DNA of 64,000 nt from Hofstenia miamia. Lineage: Eukaryota; Xenacoelomorpha; Acoela. A model generated the notes under the pieces. It saw only the letters and a list, made by a program, of their open reading frames with translations, was not told the origin of the DNA and did no database searches. Where the stretch lies: positions 7,075,972 to 7,139,971 of the forward strand of contig SCFE01000001.1 of assembly GCA_004352715.1 (NCBI GenBank), given 5' to 3'. The first letter of the stretch is position 1, and every line of letters starts with the position of its first letter. The position numbers and the translations under genes are program-made. This document shows, piece by piece, positions 1-13,500 of this stretch.

Positions 1-3000
1 TCTGAAGAATTTATTGTTCATCAAATTTCTCTTAAATTCCAAGCTATTTATTTAAAAATTGTAAAGTACCTGCTGATTTTGAATTTCAAATAAATCTTCT
101 GCCAATATGGCTGTTCTTATGTAAGCATAATTTTGCTTGTTACAATTTGTCAAATAGTACTTAATCAGCTACAGTGTTTTTCTCAAAATGCAAAATATTG
201 TAACTTGGTTGCATCATACAAAAATGAAATAAGATAATTAACTAAATTTTACAATCATATTTCTGATTATATTTAATCACTGTAATCATTTGACGTTAAT
301 CTTTCTTTTGCAGCTTATTCCTTTTTTGGGTGATGCTACATTACTAAATTATTACTAAATAAAAATGTTACAACACCCTATTGTAGAATCATGGGTTTCA
401 TCAGAGGTAACAGTATAACACACAATTTCCATGAATAATATACACTAGAAGCTTGCCATATAAATATTTGAAGGTAGTACCATGACAGATCTCTAATTCT
501 ACTGCAAAATAAAACAAGTAACAACAAATGATTTACTAATTGCCTTAGATATACTCAAAATAATTGCATTTGAAGAATTCCACATGGCATCATCACCAAA
601 GATTTAATACCAATGTCATTTACCATAAGAATGCTAAAACAGTGCTGCCCTGTTTGTTTTTGTTTTGTAATCACTAGCTCAATAAAATCTTAGGTGTTTT
701 TTAGGCCTCAATCCCTACAGTTATATATCATGTAATTGCAATGCATTTGTGAGAGCTAACAGCATGATTTAATGACAGTATAATTTATTATGTGCTTTTG
801 TCTGAAAAGATTGACAAATCAAGCTTTGTAACTAAATGTACACCTATGCATAACCTAATGTTAACACAATTGAGGAAGCTGGTAACTAGAAACAATTACT
901 CATTGCTAGTAGCTGGATTCCCACATTATTGCCAGAGCCTAATTTTTTATCACCATTTTGATCAAGATAAGTAACAAAAATTACAGAAAAAATAACAATA
1001 ACTTTGTATCAAATGTTTGCAATCATTGCCTCATATTTATGCAAGTGTAAAGTATTACTTGCTTGTTGTTTAAAATTTCAAAGATTTAACTACTTCCTTT
1101 GCAAAAGTTTGGTAAAGTGACATGTAATATAAAAAAGGAGACATTTGATTTTGCTGTATAAATATTTTTCTTTTAAAATTCTTAGTTTGAAAATATCTAA
1201 TTAAAATACACAAAGTTGAAATGACTAATAAATATTGATGTGAATGAAATATTAATTTAAATAATCAGATGATTATAATGAAGTCAATTAATGACATGTC
1301 AAAAAGCTATAATTTCAAATTTCAAGCTGATATATATCAAATAAGATTTACTTGTTTGGTAATTAATCTCAAAGACTTGAAATTCAAGCATTTTTTAATC
1401 CAAATAATACATTTAGAAAAATTCAAAACATTTTATACTATATAAAATTCTAATTAGTAAAACAAACATGCAAAATTTATAGAAACTTTCTCAGTCTGAA
1501 AATCTTGCAATTTATTTTTTCAACCTCTCATTGTGTTGGTGTTTCTAGGAAGTTCTGCTTTTTGCAAAATAAGTGAATCCTCTGTAGTTTACCTGTGTGA
1601 AAATGGATAGTTCTGCCAATACATGTGTGTAAAATTCAAAAAAACCCTGAAATTTCTTGATTGAATAAATTCCAAAATAGTTTGCCAGATTTTTAATGTC
1701 TAATCAGAAAAACCATTACCATAAAATTGGTGAAGGACACTGCATGTTAAGATTGACAAATGGTATTTTCAAATTAGTCATTTAAAACTGTCTAGGGCAA
1801 TGTCTGAACATAAATGTTGTAGGCACTAAATATTTCCCTGACTCAATTGTGTCACAATTGATCATGAAAGTTATTAACATGAAAATATTTCACAGAAAAA
1901 ATTACCTTGATCAAAATTATACAACAATATTTTGAAAAAAATACTTGAAGAATTTTGAATCATATTTATATCATGGTTACTGATTTTCAAAATAATATTT
2001 ATTTATATCAATTAACCCCTTAAATATTTAATAATGGTACTACTTAACATGGTTTAGTAAAAATTTTTTATGCATTTTCTGTTGAAGACATGTAATCATT
2101 ATTTATGCAATAATTTTCCTAATCACGGAAACTTTAGTGAACAATAAGAGCTTAACTGTATTATTAGGCTTATAAATGCCTATTCCAAATTTAAGAGATA
2201 TGTGGTAAGCAAATAATATACAACTGCATCTACATTATTTACTAACATCAATTTCCTACATTTTTTGTAAAAATAGAAATCCTAATTGATATCTCTATTA
2301 TCCCATTCAAAGGTATTTAATTAATATGAATTAAAAGCTTATATTAGTTCATGCAACTCATTATTATTTCGATATTAATATTCGCAATAAAATGTATTAC
2401 ATAGGTGTTTTTGGCATTTTAAAAAATATTTGCTTTTTTTACCGTAATAGGCAATCGTTTGATCCCAATACTTGTTTTTTTTAAATTACGCTATCAAATT
2501 GTGGGTTATTTTTATACTTGTTTTTACTTCCTGAGACATTAGCGTTATTATAATATTTTGTTTTAACTCAATACATATCCTTCATGTTATATTGAATTTA
2601 TGTATTTTGCTATATGCATTGCCTCTTTTGCAATTTATTTCAGATGTAGATCTTCCAAAATTTAATTAATGTTGTTTTGCATTTGATGCACATGTATATC
2701 CTTTAATAATGCTAGCAATATATGTATATGCATAAGAAATATACTTGTTGGCGTAAGCCTCTATTTTTAGCAAAACATTCACATTTCTTTATTTACGTTG
2801 TCTTTCCTTTAGAAAGAAATATCTAATCTCTCACTTCATTATATCATTAGATTTTAAAATATGTGATATATTTCAATGCTATTTATGATTTTAAATGGTG
2901 AGTACCTTAAATATTAAATTTAAATTGCAACTTAACGAATTTCGGTTTTGTGTTATTTTTCAGTATTCTAGTATGTATTGATTTAAATGAAATATTATTC

Positions 3001-3139
3001 AATCATTAAAGTTGTCATTCTTAATATAGAAAAAGAAATATCTTTTGAAATTTCATTTTTTTAAATCCTTTTCATATTAACTTTTCGACTTACACGAATA
3101 TTTCTTTTCTAACGTTGGTGATCTAATAGTTTTATCAGC

Positions 3140-3162
3140 ATATATATATATATATATATATA
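3140..3162. repeat. AT dinucleotide microsatellite
   Basis: Uninterrupted alternation of A and T over about 23 bases, inside ordinary AT-rich flank. Confidence 0.9.
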
Positions 3163-3520
3163 AGCCGCCATTTCGGGAAACGCATAAAAGAGCATATTAA
3201 TTTAAATACCGAAATGTTTTAACACCATCATGAATTTGAAATAGACAATTTTAGCATCATTATAAAAACTAACAATACAAAAATAGGGGAAGCATTATAC
3301 TTAAAGAAATTAGAACGGACTAACATACTGAATACATTTCAAAGACTACATCTATTTTCAATCTTAGTATATAGAAATTATTTTAGTTAATTATAACGTG
3401 TATTTTATAATTTTGTAAAAAAATTTACTGGGAAAATAACTTCTGACAATGATCAATAAAAGGTCGAAACGCGTCAAATAGTGGATTCAATTTTAAAATG
3501 CATTTACGTAGCATTTCTTT

Positions 3521-3521
<1 letters not shown>

Positions 3522-3553
<32 letters not shown>
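3522..3553. repeat. AT microsatellite abutting gap
   Basis: Alternating A and T run that ends directly at the first assembly gap. The gap was probably caused by failure to assemble through this array. Confidence 0.9.
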
Positions 3554-3590
3554 NNNNNNNNNNNNNNNNNNNNNNNNNNNNNNNNNNNNN
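3554..3590. other. Assembly gap (37 N)
   Basis: Thirty-seven undetermined bases between an AT array and the left arm of a perfect inverted repeat. Its true size is unknown. Confidence 0.98.
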
Positions 3591-3647
3591 TTTGTATTCG
3601 AATGCGGATTCGGCAATCTATTTCAAGAACATTTAAGGCTCCTTTGA

Positions 3648-3689
<42 letters not shown>

Positions 3690-3746
3690 TCAAAGGAGCC
3701 TTAAATGTTCTTGAAATAGATTGCCGAATCCGCATTCGAATACAAA
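3591..3746. repeat. Perfect 60-bp inverted repeat with AT loop
   Basis: The left arm (3591-3650) and the right arm (3687-3746) are exact reverse complements over 60 bases. They are separated by 36 bases of pure AT dinucleotide. Arm sequence is non-repetitive, so it is a true palindrome rather than a microsatellite effect. The left arm begins at the first base after the gap, so the palindrome may be longer in reality. It is either a recent inverted duplication or foldback element, or an assembly join artefact. Confidence 0.95.
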
Positions 3747-5919
3747 ATTTAATGTGATTTAAATAAAAATTTCTATTTCAAAATCATATCAGTGGTTATA
3801 TTTAAAATAATCAACTTTGAAACTTAACGCTCTAGCACGTTATTTAGCAATGGAAAATTTAACGCATAAACGTGATTGATACGCGAAGTTAACTGCCAAA
3901 ATAATTATTACATACAAATTTCAATACAGACACTAAGCAGCTCTTCGCGTGCCCCGCACTGTACGAATTCGAATTCCAATCGAACGTAGATTCGGGTCTG
4001 ATTTCACGGAGTAATGGGTTAGTGTTTGGGTAATCATTGATGAATTTCATTTTTTTGTTCTTTAACGATTTTTACATGGAATATTTCTTTTTTACACAAC
4101 GATATCTATGGCTACCAAACTCACCTATTATATTTATTGTTCAGGGCAGTTTAAAGCTTTTGATGCCATATAGTTCAAAAACATTTAATGTACTTTGACA
4201 TCGTAGTTTTACTATGCATTTATGAATTTTTCGTATTTTTACTATGCTATTTATGAATTCATTAAAATTCATGTTTTTAGCAATATGTCCATAGGCTTTA
4301 ATGTCAATTTATTATTTTGAATTAAAGATGTTCTGAGTATTACACTTATTTTTATTTTTTAAATTTTCATACATTACAGATTTTTTTTACATAGAAGTAA
4401 AATAACTAAGTTACTTAGAAATTGTGTGAATAAATATGCATGAAATATATATTTTTTTGCAAAAATACTTCAATTTGTCTTTAGTTTCATTTAGTATATC
4501 ACATACCTAGTTGGCTTTAGGGTGTGACATTACTTATAAAATCATTTACTACTGCTACTACGAATATAGTGGTAATCAATATTTGTCCTATAAGGTAATC
4601 AGCCTTTAGGTTTTTATAACTCATTGTTAGATTATAAATATTTTATTTTATATTCATTTGTTTCAAGGTCAATTTATATATCTATTACTAATAATAGATA
4701 TTAATTAATAGTTCTTAGTTACAATTAATATTCGATTTTCTTTGCGCATGATTTGAATGTATGAATAATTTTTGTAAATGCACTACTTATATTTGCGATG
4801 TTGATCATTTACACGTTAATCGGTCATTATTTATATTTGCGATATCATTCGCCAAAGTTTAATTTTCAGATTACTATAAATTGCAATCTTGATAAAATCT
4901 TTCGAAAGCAACAAAAATTTTGTTGTGTTTACTTATAATTCAAATCTATCATTTCAACGATTTTCGATAATTAATAATTATATAAGAAAATTCAAAGACA
5001 GATATTCAATAGTGTAATTTGCGAAGCTTGTAAATACGTAAATGACCTTTTAATTAAAATATTCATTAAATGTGCATCTCTAGGTTTTTATTTTTATGCC
5101 ATATTGAGATTTGGTTTCCCTAAAGTTCACATTTTAATTCTTCTTGATTTGCAGATGTTTTTATAGTTTTTTGACAATTTTACTAGTGGCGTAAAGTTCA
5201 TTTTTAGAGACAGATGAATATCGCTGGAGTGAATGACTTACTGCTTTAATTTAATTATTATTTCTAACAATGGAATAATTTCGTGCGCACGTTTTGCTCC
5301 GAGGGCGTCACTGTCCTAAGTATGATTTTTAGAGTGATTTTTTGCGCAAGTGTGTAATTCGCTGGAAATGATTTCTATATTAATTCCAGACCTATCCTAA
5401 TGGGAAATAAATGCAGTGCGTTTTAAATATTGATTATTGTTTAATGCTTTGTTATTTCCCACGTAGCTCCCCTCTCACTTTGCTGACTGTGGCTATAAAA
5501 CTGAATTTTTTATCAGATTTTTTATAGATATGCGTACAGCTCATTGCGCATTGAATGACTTTGCATAATTTATGTTTAAACCAACGTAAATATGTCACAT
5601 TAAATTCTTATTTTTTCTTGCCATCCTTAGTTAATATTGCAATATTAATTCCTAATGATTAGTGCAAGTTTGTTTTTCATTTCGTGTAAAAATCTATTAA
5701 ATATCCGAATGTAATTATTTTTTTATTGCTTACTCTACATTTTAATTTAGAAGTTTTCCATTTCCAATTATTTATTTTGAAGTTGTAGTTTTATGCTACA
5801 AAAATTTTTGCTGAAATCCTAAATATTTAGCATCATTATTCTGTCTAAAAATATAGTTTTAACTAGCATTTATTTGGCAATTATATTGTTTGATATTTAT
5901 GATTGAAGATAACTTTTTA

Positions 5920-6005
5920 TTTATTATTATTATTTTTATTATTATTATTGTTATTATTATTATTATTATTAATATTATCATTATTATTATTATTATTATT
6001 ATTAT
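5920..6005. repeat. TTA/ATT trinucleotide array
   Basis: Slightly interrupted ATT repeat, followed directly by a GC-rich 93-base segment and then by a second ATT array. Confidence 0.9.
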
Positions 6006-6098
6006 CCTTACTTCTCACAGCTTCATGCTGGAATCCCTCTCAGCTCAGGGAACTCACCAGTTCCCAGGGAGTCTGAGAGCTTTCCTCAGGACTCTAGC
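6006..6098. repeat. GC-rich hairpin segment between ATT arrays
   Basis: A 93-base GC-rich segment lies between two ATT arrays. It folds as a nested hairpin: CTCTCAG (6037-6043) pairs with CTGAGAG (6073-6079), and inside it GGGAACT (6048-6054) pairs with AGTTCCC (6059-6065) around a CACC loop. The composition differs sharply from the flanks, which suggests a short inserted element whose tails became the ATT arrays. I do not recognise a family. Confidence 0.6.
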
Positions 6099-6109
6099 TA
6101 TTATTATTA

Positions 6110-6147
<38 letters not shown>
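6099..6147. repeat. ATT trinucleotide array
   Basis: ATT repeat on the right side of the GC-rich hairpin segment, with one G interruption. Confidence 0.9.
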
Positions 6148-6336
6148 TAATAGACAATGCATTCTTAACGACAATATCGTACTACACTCATTCCACAATT
6201 TTCTATAGCACAAGAAAGCGACACACAGGGGAACACAATTTTTTATTTTATAAATATTTTATTATTATTTTGTAAATACATGTATTTGTAGTTTGTAGCT
6301 TTTGTCCTAATTGCAGCAATAAATTTGCTTTGACTC

Positions 6337-6338
<2 letters not shown>

Positions 6339-6401
<63 letters not shown>

Positions 6402-6422
6402 GTTATTATTATTATTATTAAT
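6339..6422. repeat. ATT trinucleotide array
   Basis: About 28 copies of ATT with one TTG interruption. The long asparagine or isoleucine open frames across it are artefacts of the repeat. Confidence 0.92.
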
Positions 6423-9400
6423 ACTACTAAATATTTTATTATGTGTATTCACTAAAATTGTATAAGCATCTCAAAAATAGTATTGTGGTGGCATGTCTTT
6501 TTATGTCCATTCAAAATATTTCTTTAAGAATCCTTCACTATAAACAATCTTACACTTTTTACATTTTGTATATGTATTTTAATTTGTATAAATACTTTTG
6601 TTTATGAATTTAAGAATTATATGTTTGTTTTTTGAGAATTTTTAACTGGGGTTTTTGATATTCTATTGTATTAAATTGAAATTTGTAATTCATTTGGTTC
6701 TACCTTTTTATAAGTTCTTTACACTAAGTTTCCATACATTCGATCTTGGACATATTTTATTTTAAATTTAATTGCTAAATTTGGTGGCATTAATAGAATT
6801 TTGTTTAGTGTGGTTTTTGAACCAATGTTTGCGAATGTGTGTTTATTAGTTAAATAAAAACTTAAGCGATAGTTGAAAAAATCTATTAGCTCTTTGTTTA
6901 CCATCGTCTTGTGTTTACTCTTATTTTTAATAGTGAGTAAACTAACCGCAAGCTATGCTATTGTGTCATTTTTTAATTTTGTTTGAATTCGCTAATGCGT
7001 TCGTCAATCTCATAAACTTTATAATGTTTCGGTAATTTTACGACCTTTCATTGAGTATATGTAGTTAATTTTTTTATTTTAAAACTGTTTTGTTATTACG
7101 CAGTCTCTTTATTGTTTTGCTATTCGTTGTTTAAACAATTATTAACATTAATGCAACTCTCAGATCCTAGCCTATTTTATTGAAATTGCGTACAGTCGAA
7201 GTCAGGGCAATTTATATCCCAATGCAGTTACAAAAAAATCTACTTAGACAATTTCTGATCATGTTTCAATCGAGGTATGGCCTCCTTTTTGTGAAAACTT
7301 ATTATTGTTTTTATGAAAAGTAAGCAAGAAAGTTAATATTTGATAGTTTAGAAATGAATTTCATTATTAATATTTGTTTTTAAAATCCTCAAATTTTAGG
7401 ACTTAATGCGCCATCACATCGTATTATTGCATCAAATTTTCGAAAATTCTAAATTTGACAATTGCTGAAGAATATTTCTAAAGTTTTGTTTCAATCAAAG
7501 AAAAAGTTTTACTTTCTCTCTATACCTAATATTGCAATAGTTATAGTATTTAAAGCCCTTAGCATCGTTAACAAACTTTAGCTGTGTATTTATATTTGGA
7601 TAGACATCCAAAACCCATTTGAGTACGCCTCAAGGGGTGTGCCTTAACACGAAAGAGGATACATTGCATTCGTCGTGCTTTCAAATTTTGCTCTATGCTA
7701 ATTCTTGAGTTATAAGCTATTAAAAATTGATTCAAGAGCCATTAACATTTTTCAAAGATTCCCACGCTATTTAAGGTTATATATAAAAATCCTCATGTTG
7801 TTTATTATGTTTAATGCCAAAATTTTTTGATTTTCCAAAGTTTTAAACGCCTTTCAAAAATTACTGCATTTTATTAGCACATGTGGAATATCACGAAATG
7901 CTCGAAATTTTATTACACCTCAAAGGGATATCTCGGTCCATTCATTATATTTTTTGTTAACCAGGTACTTAATATATTGTTAATAGCCATCAGTTTAAAT
8001 CCATGACTTTTTGTGGTTATCAAATTTTTGCCTTTGATTTTTAGTGATTCTGCTTAACACCGAACCCGCGTGAATGTTAACCAAGCGTGTTGGTAATGTT
8101 GAAAAATTTTGTTGCCATTGTTGGTTACATAAATCTGAAATTGTGATCTCTTATTAAGCTTTGTATTTTTAATGACTTTATTTTAGATTTAAATTCAGAA
8201 TCGTTTTCAAGTGATAATATAATATATCGGTTGTAATAGTTGATGATTAGTTTGAAATTGCATTGGAATTTAATTTTTCATGCTATTCCTTCTGTTAAAT
8301 ATTAAGTATCCAGTTGAATTTTAGCGCTTTCTGTGCTGGCAGTTATTCAAAATTCTTTTTTTATCCCCCCTCTCAATTGTCATTAAGAAATAGACGATTT
8401 TACTGTTTTGAGTGTGCGCCAACTTTCCAAATGTATTCAATAACGTAAAATTTATTTCCATTTAGCTGTTTACATAATCTCATTTTGATAAGGAAATATT
8501 TTTATTGATTGCAGTTTTTCCGGATTCTAGTGATTCATACATTGTTTGTGAACAAGCGTACGCCGCTTGTCGGGCAAAATGTGTCATTTAATAAATCTCT
8601 GCTAATTGTTCGATGTTCTTTATATTTGTAGGAATTAGTTTAAGTTGATTGATCCTTAAGCCATTACTGCAACTTTTTTGCAATTTATTTTGGTTAAATA
8701 AGTAATCGCAAAATTCTAAAAAACTATAACAAGACATTTTTCAACACAGGTAAATTTGTAGATACGTTGTAACGAGATTAGTGTGATTTTTATAATTTTA
8801 TTCATAAATAATATTTATTAAATTAACTAACATTGAATTCGAAATTGTAACCTTGGTATAAGTAGTGTGAAAATTTATATGAAGGGCATCATTTACTCTG
8901 TTAAAAATTGCTCTTTACCTAATTGAAAATTAGAAGCTAAAAATACCGATTAGATTTAATGATCCCCTTGAATGTGTAAAATTCAAATTTGTTTGCTTCC
9001 ATATAAAATACCATTTCTCTTCGTATTTTTCAATAAATAAATGCTTGTGTTGAAGTTAAATCTGTAGATTAAAGCTTTGTGAGATTTAAAAATGTAATAA
9101 TCGTTTCGTTCTTAATTGTATTTATTCGGTAACAGACTTTTGTCCTTGAAGTATACATTAAAATTATTAATTCTATTTTTAATAGATACTATTTACGCGT
9201 CGTGACTTGTGGCATTATTGAATCAAGTGTCTTTTTTATGTTAGTTTGGAAACTGATAAATTGTTTGATTTACACTTGAAGTATTTTTTCGCATATCTCT
9301 CGACAAGCGGTTTGTTGATCCTTGCCGGATGTTTGCTGTTTGTTTTTCTCGCGTGTTTTTAGTTTGACCGCAACGTAGCTGCCTTCCTGTATTTTTCCAC

Positions 9401-9859
9401 TGTGGTTAAAATTTTAGTGTACGCTTTTCTCACTGTTGCTTACGAGCGCGCGATAAAAGGTTTAACGCTTTATGTAATCTGGGGCTGATAAGAAAATGAT
9501 GTGTGGAAAAAGGTTGTGCGCGTGCCACCGAATTTATTTCCTTTGTTATCGCGCGCACTCTCGCTAGCAAAAAACCGATAAGCGTGACATTTTTACCTCG
9601 GCAAGAATGAAAAACATTTGAGCGACGTGGATAAACAGTAAAACCTCATATACTGCTACGCGTTTTTATTTGATTCCAAACTAAAAAGAAAGTGTAAACA
9701 ACGTTGGAGTGTTTACATAAAGCGCTTTTTCAAACCGCCTATTTTCTCGCTCTTATAAATTGTTTGCGTTCGTGGTGTATATCCAGCGCTATTTTCTCTC
9801 CAAACGCGTGTTTTTTGGACCAGCGCTTTGTCTTTTTTTTATTTCTCATTACTTAGCGC
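9401..9859 (+). promoter_or_regulatory. CpG-bearing candidate promoter region
   Basis: This stretch is richer in G, C and CpG than the rest of the upstream DNA. It includes GCGCGCGATAA at 9446-9456 and its exact reverse complement at 9546-9556. A TATA-like TTATAAAT lies at 9752-9759. It sits a few hundred bases before the first recognised exon of the zinc-finger gene. A promoter or 5' untranslated exon here is inferred from composition and position only. Confidence 0.3.
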
Positions 9860-10138
9860 ATGCGATTGCCTCCCTCAATTGTCTCGCGTCGTTTTTTGGA
9901 TGAATTTTTTAATATTCCCCGAGGTAGCGAGTTTTATTGGGGCTTAGCTGACGGAATAATCGTTGACAATTTTTACTCATTTAACACAGAGAGCGCGGCG
10001 AGTGTGTTGGCGCAGGGCCTGTTGAAAAATTCTATTGCATATTCTGTTTTTAATCGTGTGGTGGCGTGTATCAAACAACTTGTTATAGTTTTAGTGTGCA
10101 TGTTCGTCATGGGTGATGACTGTTCCTTTTCCTTCCAG

Positions 10139-10555
10139 ATCAACATTCGTCGAAGCATGTTCTCTGCTGCCGATGACAAGCCACAAGAAATTCTTCTCAT
10201 GGATAAATTACTACAGGAATGTTTTGGTTCCATTATTCTGTCACAGCAGCAGCAACAGTGTCCACCGCCCTCTACTTCCACCAAGCGCCGTCACAAACGC
10301 AAGCCGATGCGTACCCAGCCAACTCGACCCGACTCGGTATGCTCCTCAACCGGCTCTAGTGGTGACAGGCTTGAAAATGATGGAGAAACTATTATTAGCT
10401 TCGATCAACCTGATCTCAAACGTGAAATCAACGACTTTGCTGTGATAAAATCTGAGCTCTCAACTCCTCAGTTAATGCAAGATCATAATCTTTCCAATAA
10501 TGACTGCGTCATTGTACGTGAAGAAGCAATTGACTTAACAAAGCAATGCGACGAG
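10139..10555 (+). CDS. Zinc-finger regulator gene, exon 1 of coding (N-terminal region)
   Basis: First recognised coding exon of a C2H2 transcription regulator. A strong pyrimidine tract ending in CAG at 10136-10138 marks the acceptor, and GAG|GTAAGA marks the donor at 10556. The preferred start is ATG 10157, giving residues 1-133. Visible features are a glutamine run (about residues 30-34), a basic nuclear-localisation stretch KRRHKRKP (43-50), a serine-rich stretch, two sumoylation-type sites LKRE (87-90) and IKSE (97-100), and AIDLTK (124-129), which resembles the CtBP corepressor motif PxDLS. The exon ends in phase 0. The frame is open upstream to an ATG at 9860, so a longer unspliced N-terminus cannot be excluded, but the strong acceptor argues against it. 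Nuclear repression is inferred from motifs; I do not recognise a named orthologue. Confidence 0.75.
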
Positions 10556-13500
10556 GTAAGAGTTTTTTAATGTGTATTAATTCCAATTCACTTAATGATT
10601 TTTGTTTTAATTTAATTATTGCCACTTAAATTTCTCTACCGCTAATTAAAATCTAAACTTGTTCCACTTTTAAATTAAATTTTTAAAAAAATCCATTTAT
10701 TTAAATTAATTTACAAATGGATTTAATTCTATGACTTACTTCCCACTTTGATGTTTAATTATATGTAAAATTTGTTTACAGAATGTATTGAAATTTTTAT
10801 TTAAAAATTGCTTAATTAATGTCTTTTATGTAAACGATTCCCGCGCAATTATAGGGTAATCGTGTGTTAACGTGTTTGCGTTAATGTTTATCAGGCTTGT
10901 AGTGATTCATAACTTGTCAAAACATTGCTCGCTGCATAGATTACAAATTTATTCTTATCAGCGTTTTCAACACGTGCGTCGAAAACTTGATTTTTTATTA
11001 AATTTGAATCACTGACACACGCTTGGCAAGTTAACCCCGATTACTAACGCTCAAGTGGCGTGATAGGTGTTTGTTTTTTCCCGCTCTCCATTTCGACGCC
11101 AAAATCGAAATTAAAAGTGGACCAGCACAAATAGATTTTTTACTCGATGCAAATAAATTGAGATCATTTGCAAACATTAAGCTTTTATCGTTGGCTACGT
11201 TTTTCTCAGATGAAAGCTTTGCTCAAGCGCGCATTGTTTTCGATTAAAATAACTCTCTAGTGTTTATTTTACGCTATTTTTAAAAACATCATTTTATTTC
11301 ATATAATAGACTTTTTTAGTTTTCTATTCTATGCTATTGTAATTTTTACGTTAATATTTATTTTAACATTCACTGGTGATAAATTTCCTCTGCCTTAATT
11401 TCATTATTTTAATTTGTCAACGACTTTTGTTTTATTCATACACACACCTAAATACTTTATTTTTCTACATTTTGCTGGTCAAATTCACAAAGAAAAGCTA
11501 GTTTTTCTGAATAAAATTCCTTCCTTTGTTTTATTTAATTTATTTTTAATATTTTTTCACAGAGATAATGGAGATGAAAGCTACATAATGGAGATCAGGA
11601 AAATTTACAATAAATTAAATATTATTAACAATCCCCTGTTTTGGAGTTTTCTCTATTTTGAACATATTTTTTGTGAAATTTGATCTTAACCTTAAACAGC
11701 CTAGCGTCCATTTTAAAGGACAAGCCGTTTTCAACATTTGCAAAGAATGTTCTCCAAGCTGATTTCCAAATTTGAAAATCTTGGGGCATTGGTAGGTCTA
11801 TTGGGGAACATGCATTAACACAATGTTGGAAATGTTTCTTAAAGCTTATTTCTGTGGCAGAGATTAATGAATAGATTATAAGATCATGAACATTTTTTAA
11901 AAATCCCCAGGCTGTTTAAGGTTAAAAACGACCAGCCAATGTCCTGCCCGCGCACTTTGAGGATGCCCATTCCTAACTTCATAAAATCCACGAAGAATTT
12001 TAAAAGATCTAACGTGACATACCTAGGCACCTCTGTTTCATTAAATATGTAGATTTATAGCTAAAAATTGAAGTATTTTTAGCTTCGTTTGCTACACCGC
12101 ACTTTTCGTGCTGTTTAAATAATCTTTTTTAGCATTATATCTCAGAGACGTAGCGAAAATGCCTGTTCTCTGCACTTTGGAAAAATGCATTTGACATCTA
12201 TTGTTTTCTTTTATTAAAATTACTTTTGCAATCCTGCTAAATTGGAAAATCTTAATGTAATTTTTCTTTACTTTAAAAAACAATCTCTTAATTCTTTTCT
12301 ACTTTAAAACAAATTTAAAAAGATTATATAAGATGATTTCCCTTCCTCAACTAACAGCACCTTCATTGCAGTGGTCACGTGAACACAACTTCTTAGCATT
12401 TCTTGGAATATTCCACTCTTTATAATTAACGATTTATAATTGAATTACTAACATTGAAAATCTTAGCATTCTCAAATTTAGAGATCAATAGTTTATTCAT
12501 ATTGAATCAGGGCAAGCGTTAGTGGGCTACACAGGATTTTCTGACAGTTATGATCAACTTGAGTGATGAAAAACTCGTCAAAATTCCCGAAATTTTCAGA
12601 AAAATTTAAAAACACCCTTAAAATGTATTTCACCACCTTAGTTTGTAATAAGTTTTTGAATTTTTATTTTAAAAATTGACTTATTCAATCAAAATGAATG
12701 TTGGAAACCTCAAGGTGGAACATGTCGTCATGCTCCCCTTATGTACACCACTGAATTAGGTTTGTTGCTCCAAATTACCTGTAAAATCCGATAGTAAATA
12801 ATTTGTATACGTTGTATTATCTTTAACTTGTATAAAAACTTTGCGCTGACTCCTAGTAAATGTCAGCGTGTTACCCTTTAAGAGGATTTAAGTAATTGCG
12901 TTGTAATTTTGAATTTATTTGGCATATGACGCATTTTTTACGCAAGCGATGAAAAATTATATTCCCCCATCTGTCGCTCTTTCCAATTTAATATTTTTTA
13001 ATGCACTATTATTGATTAATTATTTCGCTGCTTTGATATTTCATAATTCTTTGATTCAATCATTTTATTATAAAAAACAATTGTTAAATATACCAATTTC
13101 AAACATAAAATAAATCATTCCTTAATTTTACATAATGCCTTTAATAAAGAATTTCTTAGATTTCAACCATGTATACACAAAGCCATTTTTATTAATTCTA
13201 TGTTAAACGTATATGCTATCCTTATATTTACCATGCATATTTTATGTTACATTTTATTCAAGTTCATCATTCACTCAAATTCAAATATTTGAGGATTATA
13301 TTTAAAAAAGATTTAGACTAAAACAGGTTTTTAACAGGCTGACCCGGGTTAGCAGCTGGTTTAGGAATTTCTTATTTTGGCACGTGCCTGCAATTCTTTG
13401 GTGCTTGCCTCATTGGTCTCAGTGCCATTGAATACTTTGGTTCCATGGCTTCGGGATATATTTTTCATGGCATTTACATAGAGCATTTAGAAATTACTAC

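Larger units (their letters stand above)
1..9400. other. Upstream gene-free region
   Basis: About 9.4 kb of AT-rich DNA in which I see no convincing coding exon. All open frames are short, lack splice-bounded coding character and are T/A-driven. It holds AT and ATT microsatellites, a gap of 37 undetermined bases, a perfect inverted repeat and a short GC-rich hairpin between ATT arrays; these are listed separately. It could contain distal regulatory DNA or untranslated exons of the zinc-finger gene, but nothing in the sequence proves that. Confidence 0.6.

Noticed and set aside
3425-3735. Minus-strand frames with YIYI runs across the gap
   Set aside because: They read AT repeats and undetermined bases, and are not genes.
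5890-6452. Poly-isoleucine and poly-asparagine open frames
   Set aside because: They are translations of ATT/TTA microsatellites.
9973-10284. 103-codon minus-strand frame
   Set aside because: Shadow of exon 1 of the zinc-finger gene in an opposite frame.
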